64,000 nt of DNA from Salvator merianae (GCA_003586115.2 QVOM02000112.1:47112743-47176742); one strand, 5' to 3'; counted from the first letter of the stretch, positions 20,211-31,498 are shown. Program-made: numbers and translations. Notes: generated by a model not told the origin, from the letters alone.

Positions 20211-21600
20211 AGTCCGCATTCCAGCTTCAGTTCCCACTGGCACAACATGATCTTGCCTTTCCCTAATTTTTCTGGACTCGATTGCCGAAATCCAGACTAC
20301 AGTGCATTTGGATTTAATTAATTTTCAACCCGTTTCAGATCGCTAGCCCATTTTACGTTGCAATGTGAGAATGCGCAAGGAGAATGTTTGGGAGGGACTG
20401 TACTTTTGGGGGGGGGCGTGCAGAGGGAGGACTCCCCATTTCCTGCCATCCAATGATAGACTTTATTGTGGGTATTGTACTCAGGAGGCCAGACACTGCA
20501 GCCAGCAGGGGTGGGTGGGCAGGAAGCACAGTACTTCCTTACACCTCCTTTATCCTCCCTTCCACTGCTGCCAGGAGAAAAGAAAACTGTCCTCCATTTT
20601 CCTTTGCCAGTCTGCAGCCCTTCCTCCTCCTTTATACCACAGTTGGCACTGCCAGGAAGAAATGAAAGGCTTCCTCTACTTCTGTCAGCTAATTAAACCA
20701 AGAAATGGCTCCTTCTAGGTTTACAGACTTTTGCACAAAACCACCACAGTGCTACAGCAAACTTCAGGTAGCGACAGGGTTCGCTGTGGGCTACACGCTA
20801 CAGCGGCCAGCTGGAGAAACAGTGGGCTGGGGTGGACAAGGCAGTTCCAAAGTGCCTTCCTTCCTCCTAGTTGCTCCCCCTTCTCCCACAGTCTGGGGAC
20901 CCTTTTCCTTACTTTTGTGTAAAAATACGACAACACAACAGCAACATTAAGGCAAGGCAAGGTTGAACACAGCTCCTGATCTCACGTGCTTCTGAGGGGG
21001 CAGACATGTTGGATGTCTTTGCCGTGCCACCATGAGAGGGTTTTAATTCAAAACACTCTGCCTCTTTGGGGCTGCAGTCCTCTTTCCCCAACAAAGAACC
21101 TGCTCACTATCAATTTTGTCATTGGCACCACACAGCTACATAGTGGGACACATGCTGCTGTGGATATCTCAGGAGGAGGTAGGCAGAGTCCATTTGCTGG
21201 CCACTAACTTCACTATCAAAATAATGGAGCCCCACTCACATTTCTCCTTCTTCACAGACCTCTCCCTGCTTTTGCACTACTCTTAAATTGCACAATTGCG
21301 CAAAAGTGCAATTGCAAAGGAGCAGAAATCACGCTCTGCCCTTTAAGAAGCTTTATTGTGTGGTAGATGTGGTATCAAAGTTCTGCTTGTGTAGATACAG
21401 GCTGGAGGGGGAGAAGGAGCAAACAGTGAATGACCAGTAACGCCGCCAAGTGAATCCATTTTCTGAGACAGCAGCAAGGACATACAGAGGGTGGAGCTTG
21501 ACTTGCCTGTCCCTGTGAAGTCAAGGTTTGGCTGCAGTCCCAATGTTGAATCACTGACTGCATAGGGAGGGGAAATTGGCAAGAGAAGGTGTGACCATGG
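20211..21600. mobile_element. large Harbinger-like element, copy 2 (inverted, with extra internal segment)
   Basis: It matches the reverse complement of 17637-18809 over long stretches: TTTTTCTGGACTCGATTG, CAGATCGCTAGCCCATTTTA, ATCTCAGGAGGAGGTAGG and TTGCACAATTGCGCAAAAG. Compared with copy 1 it carries about 330-350 extra bases at roughly 20718-21065, between the 'AATTAAACCAAGAAA' and 'TTTGGGGCTGCAGTCCTC' blocks. The terminal repeats are eroded, so the boundaries are approximate. The two copies form a ~1.2-kb inverted repeat with a ~1.4-kb spacer. Confidence 0.75.
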
Positions 21601-22059
21601 AGACTATATCTAAAATAAGAGATTAAAGATTAGTCTTCTATATTAAATGTCTTCCACATTACTTTATCCAAACCAACATTTTCATGTGCAGGGGATCCCT
21701 TTTCCTGGGCCACAGGTCTTATAACTGAACATTTTGGTTTGTATAGTAAAATGAGGTAATCAGGCCCACACCTTCTAAGTGAAAATCCAGATAGCAAACA
21801 TGTGGATAAGAGGTGATTAGTGCAACTGATGCTACCCTACAGACAACCACCTCACACTCCGCCTGGCATTGCATTTTGAATGCCTGACTTCCCTGTGGCT
21901 TCCCAATACAATGCCCATTGCAACATGCAAAAATTATTACAACACTATTGCAGGAAATCCATCAATGACACTGGGTTTCCTGTATTAGCCCTGCTCACCT
22001 TCTCATGTGGCAAAGTGCATACGAGATCACCTTGCCGAGGACTTCCAGGAGCCAGCCAA
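21601..22059. other. unassigned sequence
   Basis: No recognised repeat or coding structure. Confidence 0.4.
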
Positions 22060-22385
22060 GTGTGCAAAGATGAGGAAGAGGAAGAGTTGTTTACTACCAG
22101 AAGAATGGTGTCAGCAACCAGTCTGGATAGCTTTAAGAAAGGATTAGACAAATTCATAGAGGTCAGGTGTATCAGTGGCTGCTAGAATGGATGCCTTGGT
22201 ACTGCCTCCAGGTTGGAGAGACAGGCAGGACACCTCCAAAGGTTGTTTGCAGGGAGTTGAGAGCCGGTGAAGGTTTTGTCTTTGTCTTCTGCTTATGAAT
22301 GCCCAGAAGCAATTGGTGGGCCACTGTGGGAGACAGGATGCTGGACTCGATGGGCTGTAACCCAATCCAGCAAGGTTCCTTTTAT
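22060..22385 (+). repeat. CR1-like LINE 3' end
   Basis: Near 22110 the + strand encodes 'SLDSFKKGLDKFIE', the C-terminal motif of a CR1/L3-like reverse transcriptase. The 3' UTR follows: CAGTGGCTGCTAGAATGGAT, GAATGCCCAGAAGCAATTGG, ACAGGATGCTGGACTCGATG and AAGGTTCCTTTTATG. The same order of blocks is found at 44300-44735 and reversed at 8852-9113. It is 5'-truncated. Confidence 0.75.
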
Positions 22386-22774
22386 GCTCTGATGAGGAGG
22401 AAGAGGAATGACTTCTAGAAGTCCCCAGAGAGGCGAACTTGTATTCCCCTCACAGCATGTATCTGGCAGTCACAGCAAGAGCCAATCCTGGGGTTCTTTT
22501 TTATATCCCTCTGGAGACAGCCTGATTTTTACAAGTGTTTTAACTTCTGCTGTTTTGATGCCCTAAAGTATATTGCAGCTTTACTGAGATCCTGGGATAG
22601 TTTTTAGATAAGCAAGCCTGGGAACCTTTAGCTGAAAAGCCAGCATATTGTTTGAAATTAACGTGATGTTCCATTATTAAAGCGTTTTAAAAATTGCTGA
22701 GGGGCATGGATCATTGGTGGTCAGCAGCTCACAGTCTGAGAGGATGCTGATAGGCAACGAATGAAACTTTAAAC

Positions 22775-22791
22775 TTTTTTTTTTTTTTTTT
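22775..22791. repeat. poly(T), 17 bases
   Basis: Seventeen consecutive T. No retroposon body is recognised next to it. Confidence 0.9.
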
Positions 22792-23670
22792 GAGTAAAGA
22801 AGAAGGTTTTCACATTTGCCCACTTAATTTAGTGGCATTTTGGTTGGAACCGTTCCTTCACTGCACATGGTATGTCCTTCTTATGGTCCAACTTGACTAC
22901 CTTTGTATTTAACATTATTCAAGCAAGTCTATCTCCTTTTCTTCTTGTGAAGGTGCCACACCCAACCAGCAGACAGTTCTTCTGATGCAAAATTAAATTA
23001 CAACATGCAAAGGAAGGAGGAGTAAGGCTTTTTCCAAACTCTCCCTCGCTCTAATCCAACTGTTTTAGTAATAAGTGATTTCACTACATCATTTCAGAGG
23101 GTGCCTCTAGAAAGGTGTACTACCTGAATGAGAAACCAAGCCTTCCAGGCACATCTGTCTAGATTCATTAGCAGACCAGATGTTGAAGCATGTGGAGTGC
23201 TTTATATACCTCCAGCCAATCTGCAGAGGCCGCGCTGTCAGGAAAAGGGCCTGTCGTACCAAGTACAGTCCAAGGCAAGTTCCTAAAAGGAGCCTCAGGC
23301 AACATAAAGCCAGATGGAGTAAGACTGGAATAAAAAAAAATAAAATCTTCACGCTGTATCAGGAGTCAGGAGACACAGACAGCGAAGATTAAAATCAAGC
23401 CAGATTTAGCAGCCAGTGTGCCAAGTGGAGTAAGACAGAGACGCAATGATAAATCCAAGGAGCAGGCTGGAGCAGGCTAAATGAAAAGGGCCACTTCTAG
23501 ATGCAGCAAGTAGTCAGGAATGGGTCAGGCTCAGATTCCAGATGTCAGACGAGCTGAGAAGTGAGTCAAAATGTTTAACCCTAATTTTCTAGCCTTAAAA
23601 AGAGTCCCATGCCACTGACACTGTCAGACCCTGCAGGAACAGGGGCAGCCTGATATTCAGGTGGCAAGAG

Positions 23671-23728
23671 TGTGCGTTTGTGTGTGTGTGTGTGTGTGTC
23701 TGTGTGTCTGTGTATATACATATGTGTA
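23671..23728. repeat. (TG)n microsatellite
   Basis: Interrupted TG/TGTC tract with a perfect TG core at about 23680-23699. It creates overlapping histidine/threonine-rich frames on the minus strand that should be ignored. Confidence 0.9.
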
Positions 23729-23867
23729 AAAGTATCTGCCTTCCTATCCCAAGAAGGTTGTTTCCAGAACATAATTTTTTAGACAACATGGATGGTGTCT
23801 CCTTTTTTCTTTGGAGGTGACGTGACTTCCAGCCCCATTAGCATGTGGCAACTTCACATGCTGTAAT

Positions 23868-24545
23868 GAATCATAGAATCATAGAATCATCGAATCATAG
23901 AGTTGGAAGGGACCTCTGGGGTCATCGAGTCCAACCCCCTGCTCAATGCAGGATTCACTAAAGCATCCCAGACAGATAACTGTCCAGCCTTTCCTTGAAG
24001 ACCTCCAGCGAAGGAGAGCCCACCACCTCCTGCGGCAACCTGTTCCAGTGACTGATTGCCCTTACGGTCAGGAAGTTTTTCCTAATATCTACCCTGTATC
24101 TACTCCCTTGAAGTTTCATCCCATTGTTTCTAGTCCTTCCTTCTTGCGCAACTGAGAATAGGGCCAATCCTTCTGCACTGTGACAGCCCTTCAGATACTT
24201 GAAAACAGCTATCATGTCTCCTCTCAGTCTTCTCTTCTGCAGGCTAAACATTCCTAGGTCCTTTAACCGTTCCTCGTAGGACATGGTTTGCAGACCGCTC
24301 ACCATTTTGGTCGCCCTTCTCTGAACTTGTTCCAGTTTGTCAATGTCTTTTTTAAACTGGGGTGCCCAGAACTGGACACAATACTCCAGATGAGGTCTGA
24401 CCAAGGAAGAGTAAAGTGGGACAATTACTTCTCGTGATCTAGACTCTATACTCTTCTTGATACAGCCCAGGATGGTATTTGCCTTTTTTGCAGCTGCATC
24501 ACACTGTTGACTCATGGTCAAGCTAAGGGACAGGGTGGTGCCTAA
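23868..24545 (-). mobile_element. CR1 LINE, 5'-truncated copy with open C-terminal frame
   Basis: On the minus strand the frame 24521-23958 encodes 187 codons of the RT C-terminal region: 'LTMSQQCDAAAKKAN', 'PHLEYCVQFWAPQFKKDI', 'LEQVQRRATKMV', 'LKDLGMFSLQKRRLRGDM', 'FFLTVRAISHWNRLPQE'-like residues and the terminal 'YLSGML'. The 3' UTR contains GAATCCTGCATTGAGCAGGG and ends in about four ATTCTATG octamers at 23868-23900. No stop breaks the preserved part, and it is very similar to the copy at 41178-41807, so the insertion is relatively young. The catalytic RT motifs lie upstream of the truncation, so it cannot mobilise itself. Confidence 0.92.
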
Positions 24546-25424
24546 AAGAGAAGGCTGCAGATAGGAAGGTCTTGCCTCTGCTGCAAACTCACAGGGAGGC
24601 CTTAGTCAAGCCTGCTTCTTTCAAGCCACATCCCATCTAATCCAATTTTGCTGGAGAGTTGCACAAACAGATCACTAAGTAACCAGTGTGTAAGGAAACC
24701 TGGGGGAAGTGTGTGCAGCATCCCAGCTGCCCCATTTAAGTGTCACACAAAACACACATCTCTGCATAACGTTTGGGCAACACTGAAAACACTGCACAAA
24801 AATCCCAGTATCAAAAGAATCGTGAGACAAGGAGCTTTTCAGCACTGACTTCTCACAAAATTTGGACAATGTTAACAGAGCATCTACATCATCTGCAGCA
24901 TGAGAGACAGCGCCAGCTTTCCTGAAAAAATGCTACAGTTATCACAAATAGATACAGTATGCAAAGTACTGACCACTGAACAACTGAGAGTGCAGTATTG
25001 TGTCTCGTGTTATTTCGCAAGTTTCTTGAACATCTTGTGTGTCTGTGCAGATTCTGCCTGGGAAAGAACATTTGTGTTTATCCAGCAGCTTTTCAGAAAT
25101 TCAAGACTTCTGTGCATATGTTTGCCTTATTATTTGTTCAGCCTGTATATAGTGTATCTGTAAAAATAGTACTTAACATCTATGCACCTATTACATGAGA
25201 TGCTGCAGGACAGAGTTTAACTTTGCTCTTGAGGTTGGGTTGGTTGTTTTCCGAGGCTTCACTGAAAATGCAATCGTGGCTTTAGAAAGGAAACACGTGT
25301 CAGAACTGTGGCAGAGAGAGAATGGGTTAGTTTCCCCCTCTCCATCAGCCTCCAGGCCAGACAGTCTTCTCCAGGTTGCCTATTTCCGTATCTCAAACGC
25401 ACACACTAATTGCATTCACATAAT
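24546..25424. other. unassigned sequence
   Basis: No repeat or exon recognised. Overlapping 60-90 codon frames exist on both strands without motifs. Confidence 0.4.
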
Positions 25425-25515
25425 TAATTATTTATTTGCACTTCTATCCCACTTCTATACCCGAAGGTCTCAGAGCCGATTACGATAAAACCAATGCAAT
25501 GAAACAAAAATATAC
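25425..25515 (-). repeat. L2-like retroposon tail, reverse orientation
   Basis: The minus strand reads ATCGGCTCTGAGACCTTCGG, then GTATAGAAGTGGGATAGAAG and an AAATAAATAATTAATT tail, as in the 3' ends of the L2 copies at 12497 and 15637. The insertion may continue to about 25640. It abuts the CpG-rich block. Confidence 0.7.
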
Positions 25516-25739
25516 GGTTCAAACTCGATTCATTAAAAACGCAACTAACAGTCCCTGAAAGGGGAGGGGGCCCTATCTCTTCAGCCATGCATCGAATTAT
25601 CCAGCAGCTCCCACGCTCTGACAGCCAGACTCATATTCCTCTGAATTTAAAAAGCAAGCGTAGGGTGTGTGTAAACAAGATTGCGTATGCCAAAAATTGC
25701 CTGCTTCCATAAAGGAATACGTGTCTAAAGTGGATCCTG

Positions 25740-27090
25740 TCCTGACCGTTCTCATCGCGTTCAGAGCTTCTCTTCGATATGAACTGTCGCTTTTTTCTCC
25801 TAAACCCACTCAGGAGAACACAGGCGAAGCCTTTTCTTCCCTTCCCCACAGAACAAAGTCACGAAATTATGAAGCAGACAGGCGCAGTCTCTATCTGTGG
25901 CACCTTAGGCCCCCCGTTTGTTTGTCGAAGCGGCAACGAACACTCCTTTCCCGTACCAAAGGGAAGCTTGGATTTCCATTCTAAGTGCCGTGGAAGCTAT
26001 TTTCATCTTCAGCTGCTACGGATTTGTTCCCAGCGATGGCGGCTGCGCTGAATGCCTGACACAGACCTGGGAATCAATCAAAAGTAATTGAAACAGAAGA
26101 GGCTCTGCAATCAACCAATTAGGTTGCTGGAGGAGCCAGAAAATCGCAGCTTCAAGGTATACGGACTGGAAGGAAGGGGGCCGGCCGCCGACCAGAACTG
26201 CCTACCGCAGGACGTGGATATATTTTTTCCTCTTGAAAATCTGATCCAAAAAGGGAAATGCTTTGTTATTCGTTCGAATCGGAAGGGAGGGGGAAAAGAA
26301 CAAATTAGCTTTCCATCTTCGACACGCGCGCGCACCCACACGGTGGCTTATTACACCTCCTGCCACCAATCAACATAATCTGATTTCTTTGCGTCTCTCC
26401 TGCAAATTATTCTCGGGGAGCGCTCACAAAAGGCAATTTTTCTTTCCTCCGCTGCCGCCGCCGCCCCCTCTTCGCCTTCGGCCTGCCGGAACGACCCACT
26501 TCCTGGTTCCCCGCCGCAGGAGGAAGGAAGGAACCCAGCAGAGCGCCTGCGTAGCCTTTTGTTTCGGAGTGACTCCCTGTTTGAGAGCCACTTCTTGGGA
26601 GCAAGCCTGCGAGTCCATCTGCGGAGCGAAGCAGCGATGGTTCGATCAGTTGCAGTTTCCAGCTCCTCTTGATCGCTTGCGCCCTTCCCACCAACCCCTC
26701 CCCTCTCCCCCGCCTCCCCCGGTCGGAGCTACGCAACCTTGGGGCTGGATGTTCAAGGGGATTTCGGCAGGAGACCTTAAATATTTCATCTAAATCATTA
26801 GACCAGGAAAGTGGAAATTAAAGTTTATCTTCTGCAAAGGGGAAAGGAACACTCTCCCTAAGGTGCGGGAACTTCCTGTATACCTGAGAAGGCTCACACG
26901 CAGAGGGCAGAAATGAGGAATCCCTCTGTACCTTAGCCGAGAACTCAAGCGCGGCAGTGTGTGTAGGTTTGCATTCGCTTGTCGACTTCTGTTTTGAGAG
27001 CCACTCAACTCCCGTCTCCGCCTCCATACAGCTTATCTTGGCAGGTCTCAAAGGCAGAAGATGTAGTCCAGTCCCGAAACTAGCTGATAC
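25740..27090. promoter_or_regulatory. CpG-rich block, candidate promoter / first-exon region
   Basis: CpG dinucleotides and GC content rise sharply over about 1.3 kb, with the core at 26150-26760 (GGCCGGCCGCCGACC, CACGCGCGCGCACCC, GCTGCCGCCGCCGCCCCC). Unlike the other CpG-rich patches in the window it has no inverted ends or target duplications. Promoter-like motifs are CCAAT at about 26116 and 26366, an ETS-type ACTTCCTG at about 26499, and Sp1-like CCCGCCTCCCCC at about 26708. Possible splice donors are CAAG|GTATAC near 26156 (+) and CAG|GTATAC near 26885 (-). An ATGGCGGCTGCG start at 26035 stops after eight codons. Frames of 176 and 109 codons cross the core on opposite strands, so direction cannot be decided. 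Confidence 0.5.
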
Positions 27091-27188
27091 CTGAGGTAGA
27101 CAATTCCCGGAGACATGCTGGTTTGTGGACTCCAACCAACCAGCACGGCATAACCAAACCTTAAGTAACTATTTCCTATCTTCACATG

Positions 27189-27661
27189 GGGCGTTTTCAA
27201 ACTTACCACCCTAGAACAGGATAATTATAGGTTAATTGTCCTGTTCTGTTATCCTGTTCTAGAATAATTATCCTATTCTATGGTGATATTCACTATGCAG
27301 CATGGACATGCTGGTAGTCGTGCTGGTGCGAATGCTGGATCCTTACCATGACAGCAGCCAAGAAGCAGCTGACTGCTGCCATGACAACCACCAGTGCTGC
27401 GCAGTACACAGGCGTCCACAAACACGATGGTGCAATCATGTAGGTGCAGTCACTGAACACAGTGCAAAAATGGGTGTAAATGCACTTTACCAGGAGCTAT
27501 CACCTTCTGGTAAAGCTGTGAAGCACTAATTTGTGCCCCACAGCTAGTTGCAATCTGGAGGAGCGATACGCTGCTCCCAGTCGCAAGGGCCTCTGCGAAC
27601 TGTGGAAGCACTTTGCTGGGGAGCGTCTTGGACACGTGCTATTACAAAATGCAAAAGGCCC
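27189..27661. mobile_element. Harbinger-like MITE with ATG target duplication
   Basis: A 473-bp element with ends GGGCGTTTTCAAACTTACC and TACAAAATGCAAAAGGCCC. ATG flanks both sides (27186-27188 and 27662-27664). The left part holds a hairpin-forming stretch built on AGAACAGGATAATTATAG and its inverted counterpart TAGAATAATTATCC. The termini are close to those at 9117, 42525, 46104 and 63154. It lies 100 bases beyond the CpG-rich block, so it should not be counted as part of a gene there. It is non-coding. Confidence 0.75.
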
Positions 27662-27664
27662 ATG

Positions 27665-28615
27665 GAGTCCAGCTTTGCTGCTTTTGCCTCATCCCAAGTT
27701 CCTCAGTTCCAGCCCTGGTTCCCTTAATATTCTGCATGTTTTGAGAGGTGAGGTGGATGAAGGTTTGTGTGCTTGTTCCGACTGAAATATGGACAGAAAA
27801 ATAAAAATGATACCAAAGCCCACTGCTTTGTAATCTTGCCCAAGATGCCTCTAAAAACTATTTAGTTGGGACTGTTACTATACTGCAGCTGCAACAGTAC
27901 AGAGGCACAGAGGCCCTGCAGCCAGTGACCACCCCCTTCCCATGGGTTCCGAACACCCACCCTTAAAGTGACAGGCCACTGCTGCCTGTTGGTAAACTTC
28001 TCATGGACATCTGGTTGGCTCCTGTGAGTACAGTCTGCTGCACCAGATGAGACTGATTCAATTAAATGGGGCATTTCATGTGAGAAGGTCCAAAACCATT
28101 CTCAAAGAGAATTCAAAAAGTGAGGGAGCTATCTAGTGATACATGCAGACACAACCCCAAAGCAACAGTGTACTGTGTAGTAGAATCCTGTATTAGATTT
28201 GGCATGGCTTAAGTTTTTGACTACATCAGTTCAACTTGTAATTCACACTGAGTTTAACCAAAAGATCTTGAACCAGAGATCAGCAAATAACATAGTATTG
28301 TGTGTCTCAATTTCCATACATAGAGTTGACAAGATTCTTTTTGTTTTTGAAAGTAAGTAGTTGTAGCAACTCAACAGGGATGAGCTCCATCAACAACATC
28401 ACTTGCTCTGTTTTGGAATCCCTCCACAGCTTCTAGTTTATCCCAACAAAAAAGGACTAAGCTGAAGTCCTAAGCTGAACAGTTGTAGTTAACAAACATT
28501 TTTATAGAAAAAATTATATTCTACTCTCTAGTTCAGACAACTTATACAAATTTATGAGTAAAATCCTAGCCCTCACCAATATTGTTTTCTCTCAAAAGCT
28601 GAGCAAGTTTGGCCC
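27665..28615. other. unassigned sequence
   Basis: No repeat or exon recognised. Confidence 0.4.
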
Positions 28616-28822
28616 TGTTGTCTCCTCTGTAAAGTGTGACCTCAGAGTGAGATATCCCATTCTGCAGAAAAGCTCACCCCTTTCACAAACTGGGGCAGAA
28701 GGCAGCTGCATCTGGATCAACGACATTTTAGACTGTATAGACACAGCCATGTAGCCCAAGTTCTATATCAGTAGTGTGAAAAAAGATAGAGTTGATGACA
28801 TCACAACCCAACCCTCAAGATG
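28616..28822. repeat. exact 207-bp direct repeat, copy A
   Basis: Every base from TGTTGTCTCCTCTGTAAAGT to CCCAACCCTCAAGATG is identical to 29727-29933, 1111 bases downstream. There are no inverted termini, poly(A) or target duplications, so transposition is unlikely. Read on the minus strand both copies contain a splice-acceptor-like CTTTTCTGCAG followed by an open frame. In copy A the frame continues through 'TLYRGDNRAKLAQLL' to a GTGAGG donor-like site near 28582. This exon reading is only a possibility; open frames of that length are common by chance. Confidence 0.95.
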
Positions 28823-29726
28823 GGGGATCGCTTGAGGAATCCAGATGCTGTAAGCTAGACTGGGAATTCACAGTGCCATAAAACCAGTGCCAGACTAGCA
28901 TACAAACAAAAGTGCAATGTAATTTCAGATCAATAATCTGATTCTGCCCTAAGAAAATGAGAAACTAAGAGTGCAATCAGACATAGTTTTTTGAAGTCCT
29001 TTCTATAGGGAAAAGCATCCAACCATCAGATGCACCATAAAAGTTCCTTCCAAACAGTTGTCCATATAGACAGCTAAGAAAATGTTTTATATTGCCACAA
29101 TGCAGCCTGCATTCACTTCTTCATCAGAGTACACCTCTCTTAATAACAGTTGCTAATCAATGACTGGCCACTGGTCTGCCCGCTTTTCTGTCTCTGTGAA
29201 TAGTAAAACGCTTCTAAGCAATGGTTTCTATTTCTATTGACATTTCCTCAAATTTTAAAATTTCCTCAATTTCAGATTTCTGGACTATGTGAGTTGAGAT
29301 TTTGTCAGGATCTTCCCAGTTCTAGTTTATTTGTTTCTAAATCATCTTTTTGGTAACACCCTTTCAAGGGGAACTTACATCATTAAAAAAAAAATCAGTA
29401 TAGCAAAAGCTAGAAAAAAAGATTCAATGTCACTTTTTTTAAAAAAAATGCTATATTATAAAAATCAATTCCATTGACTAGAGGAAAGGAAAAGGAAATG
29501 GAGCTGGAGGAACTTCCCCTTTGCTCTGCCATAAAATTTCATCCCTCCCAATTCTCTTTTGTCACATCTTTTTAGATTGCAGGCTTGAGGGGCTTCTCTA
29601 ATACAGTATTACCTTTTATAAGCCATTCTGGGAAATGTTTTAGCATGTCTTTAAATTTTAGCGTGTTGTTCACAGGTGCTATAGCCAGGAAGTAGCTAAC
29701 AGCATGATGGACAGCCACTGCTCCAA
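28823..29726. other. unassigned spacer between the duplicate copies
   Basis: 904 bases of AT-rich, unrecognised sequence with homopolymer A/T runs near 29380-29460. It occurs only once in the window, so the duplication does not extend into it. Confidence 0.5.
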
Positions 29727-29770
29727 TGTTGTCTCCTCTGTAAAGTGTGACCTCAGAGTGAGATATCCCA
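29571..29770 (-). other. possible exon-like open frame, unrecognised
   Basis: On the minus strand, after CTTTTCTGCAG, 65 codons stay open to a TAA at about 29572. The translation runs 'NGISHSEVTLYRGDN', then 'IGAVAVHHAVSYFLAIAP', then 'LKHFPEWLIKG', and an AAAG|GTAATA donor-like site lies near 29612. The composition looks protein-like, but no family is recognised, no neighbouring exon is found, and the other two minus-strand frames and the + strand are also partly open. The first 15 codons are shared with the duplicate at 28616-28822. It could be chance. Confidence 0.2.
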
Positions 29771-29933
29771 TTCTGCAGAAAAGCTCACCCCTTTCACAAA
29801 CTGGGGCAGAAGGCAGCTGCATCTGGATCAACGACATTTTAGACTGTATAGACACAGCCATGTAGCCCAAGTTCTATATCAGTAGTGTGAAAAAAGATAG
29901 AGTTGATGACATCACAACCCAACCCTCAAGATG
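29727..29933. repeat. exact 207-bp direct repeat, copy B
   Basis: Identical to 28616-28822 over all 207 bases. The flanks differ immediately on both sides (CCAA before versus GCCC; ACTTTCC after versus GGGGATC), so the limits are sharp. Confidence 0.95.
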
Positions 29934-30663
29934 ACTTTCCCAAGCAGTTGCACAAAGATGTTTTTAAAAATGGGAAATAGTTTAGATCACCAAGGAAAAC
30001 TATGTGCTAATGGCCCTAACAAGCAGCAAAGTCCCTTCACAGTACTTTCTAAGCAAAATAAGCCCGGAAGCATTGAGAACATAATGAAATAGTGTCCACC
30101 AAGAACAACAACCTCAGCAAGATCAAAGAAACTGAACGTCATTGATAGCCCCAAGATAATAAGGAAGAATCCCCCTGTATATTGTCTGTGGTGGGTGTTC
30201 CTCCAGGGTGATTCCATTTCCCCAGCGTGCCTGAATTCAACTAATGAATCAAAATAATTATTCCAAAAAACATCTTCAGTTAAGTTGCTGCCTATCTACT
30301 CAACTCAGCATTCCAGCCACAACATGTTACTGGCTTTGACTACTGTGGTCTCCAGGCTTAACATCCGACAACTGGTTTTAGAATGCACAGAAGAGCAGAT
30401 TGAAGGAGTCACTACAGAAATACCATTGCTCCAGGCCATTTATGGTTTCAGTAACTCAAATCAGCTTGTCATATTGTACCGAGATATTTATTGGAAGTCT
30501 GTGCAGTTCGTTGAATCCATATATGTTTCTTGGTTGCATCTACATGCAATTAAAAAAGCATTTCAAAGGCAGTTTAAAAGTGGTTGCTGGGCAGTTTTGC
30601 TACACACACTAGTGTTCTCATCCTACCCCTAATCCACATTAAAGACCAGGAAATGCATTTTGG
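29934..30663. other. unassigned sequence
   Basis: A 115-codon + strand frame at 30285-30632 has no recognised motif. No repeats identified. Confidence 0.35.
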
Positions 30664-30780
30664 CAGTATCTAGACCTTGCTTATTTATTCTGCTATATTT
30701 GGATATTCCAGAATAAAGCATGGATGTTCTGGAATATCCAAATATAGCGGAATAAGAAAGTGATGTCTGGATGCATCCTT
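30664..30780. mobile_element. hairpin MITE, copy 2
   Basis: Foldback in which TATTCTGCTATATTTGGATA and TTCCAGAATAAAGCATG pair with CATGGATGTTCTGGAATATC and CAAATATAGCGGAATAAG. The outer ends are AGTATCTAGACC and GTCTGGATGCATCC. It is a sister of 19646-19782. Confidence 0.75.
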
Positions 30781-31498
30781 AGTGTTCCCATCCAACCTCT
30801 AATGCTCTTAACGCTCTCTAAATTGTTTTTTAATGTGTGTAGATAAAAACTTTCTCCTTCTGACCAAGCTAAAATTCTTTAGTCTCTTATAAGGATCCAT
30901 TGCTAATGTGTTGACTAAATTGCACAGATGCCAAAAAAGAAAATCCAGGTACCAGAAAGAAATCCCACTTGAGAATACAGTCATATGAGCTAACAGAGTT
31001 AAACTAATTAGAAGGATGGATAAAATATTAGTTAGATCACACACTTTCATAATGGTACCCCAAACTATATCTAGAAACAACATTCTACTTAGTCAACTAT
31101 GATAAAACAATGCTGTGCCTAATCCTTACCAGAACCAGTTCTTTTAGAGGGAGTTTGAGCTAGGAGAATTTTCTTTTCCGCAAATTGTGGGATATGGTTA
31201 AAGATGGGGAAACATCTGCCCTGGTCAGACTCACCTCCCTTTTTACACTCCCACAAACCATAGCTTGGGGACTGGTCAACCCTGAACAAAGTGCATCTTG
31301 GAAATTGTTCAGAAGATACACAAAGGGTTTTGTCATATCCAAATTTTAAGAATTCAGGCAGTTTTAGGGTCACAGGGATCACACTTCTCAATGGTCTTCT
31401 AACTTTTCGCTAAGCTATCCCACCAAAATTTGAGCTTTCCTATATTTATAATAATCCAGCACTGAAAACGGTCCTGCTCTTTAGCCCAATTATATTTT
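30781..31498. other. unassigned sequence
   Basis: No repeat or exon recognised. Confidence 0.4.

Larger units (their letters stand above)
22386..23867. other. unassigned sequence with simple repeats
   Basis: Contains the T17 run at 22775-22791 and the TG tract near 23671-23728. A 70-codon frame at 23180-23392 is basic and unusual in composition but has no recognised domain and may be chance. Confidence 0.4.

Noticed and set aside
23581..23789. His/Thr-rich minus-strand frames
   Set aside because: Produced by the (TG)n microsatellite.
26035..26061. ATGGCGGCTGCG start codon context
   Set aside because: The frame stops after eight codons and no donor site falls before the stop.
26263..26793. 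176-codon frame and opposing 109-codon frame in the CpG-rich block
   Set aside because: Both strands are open because GC-rich sequence has few stops. There is no domain and no decisive start or splice context, so neither is called a gene.
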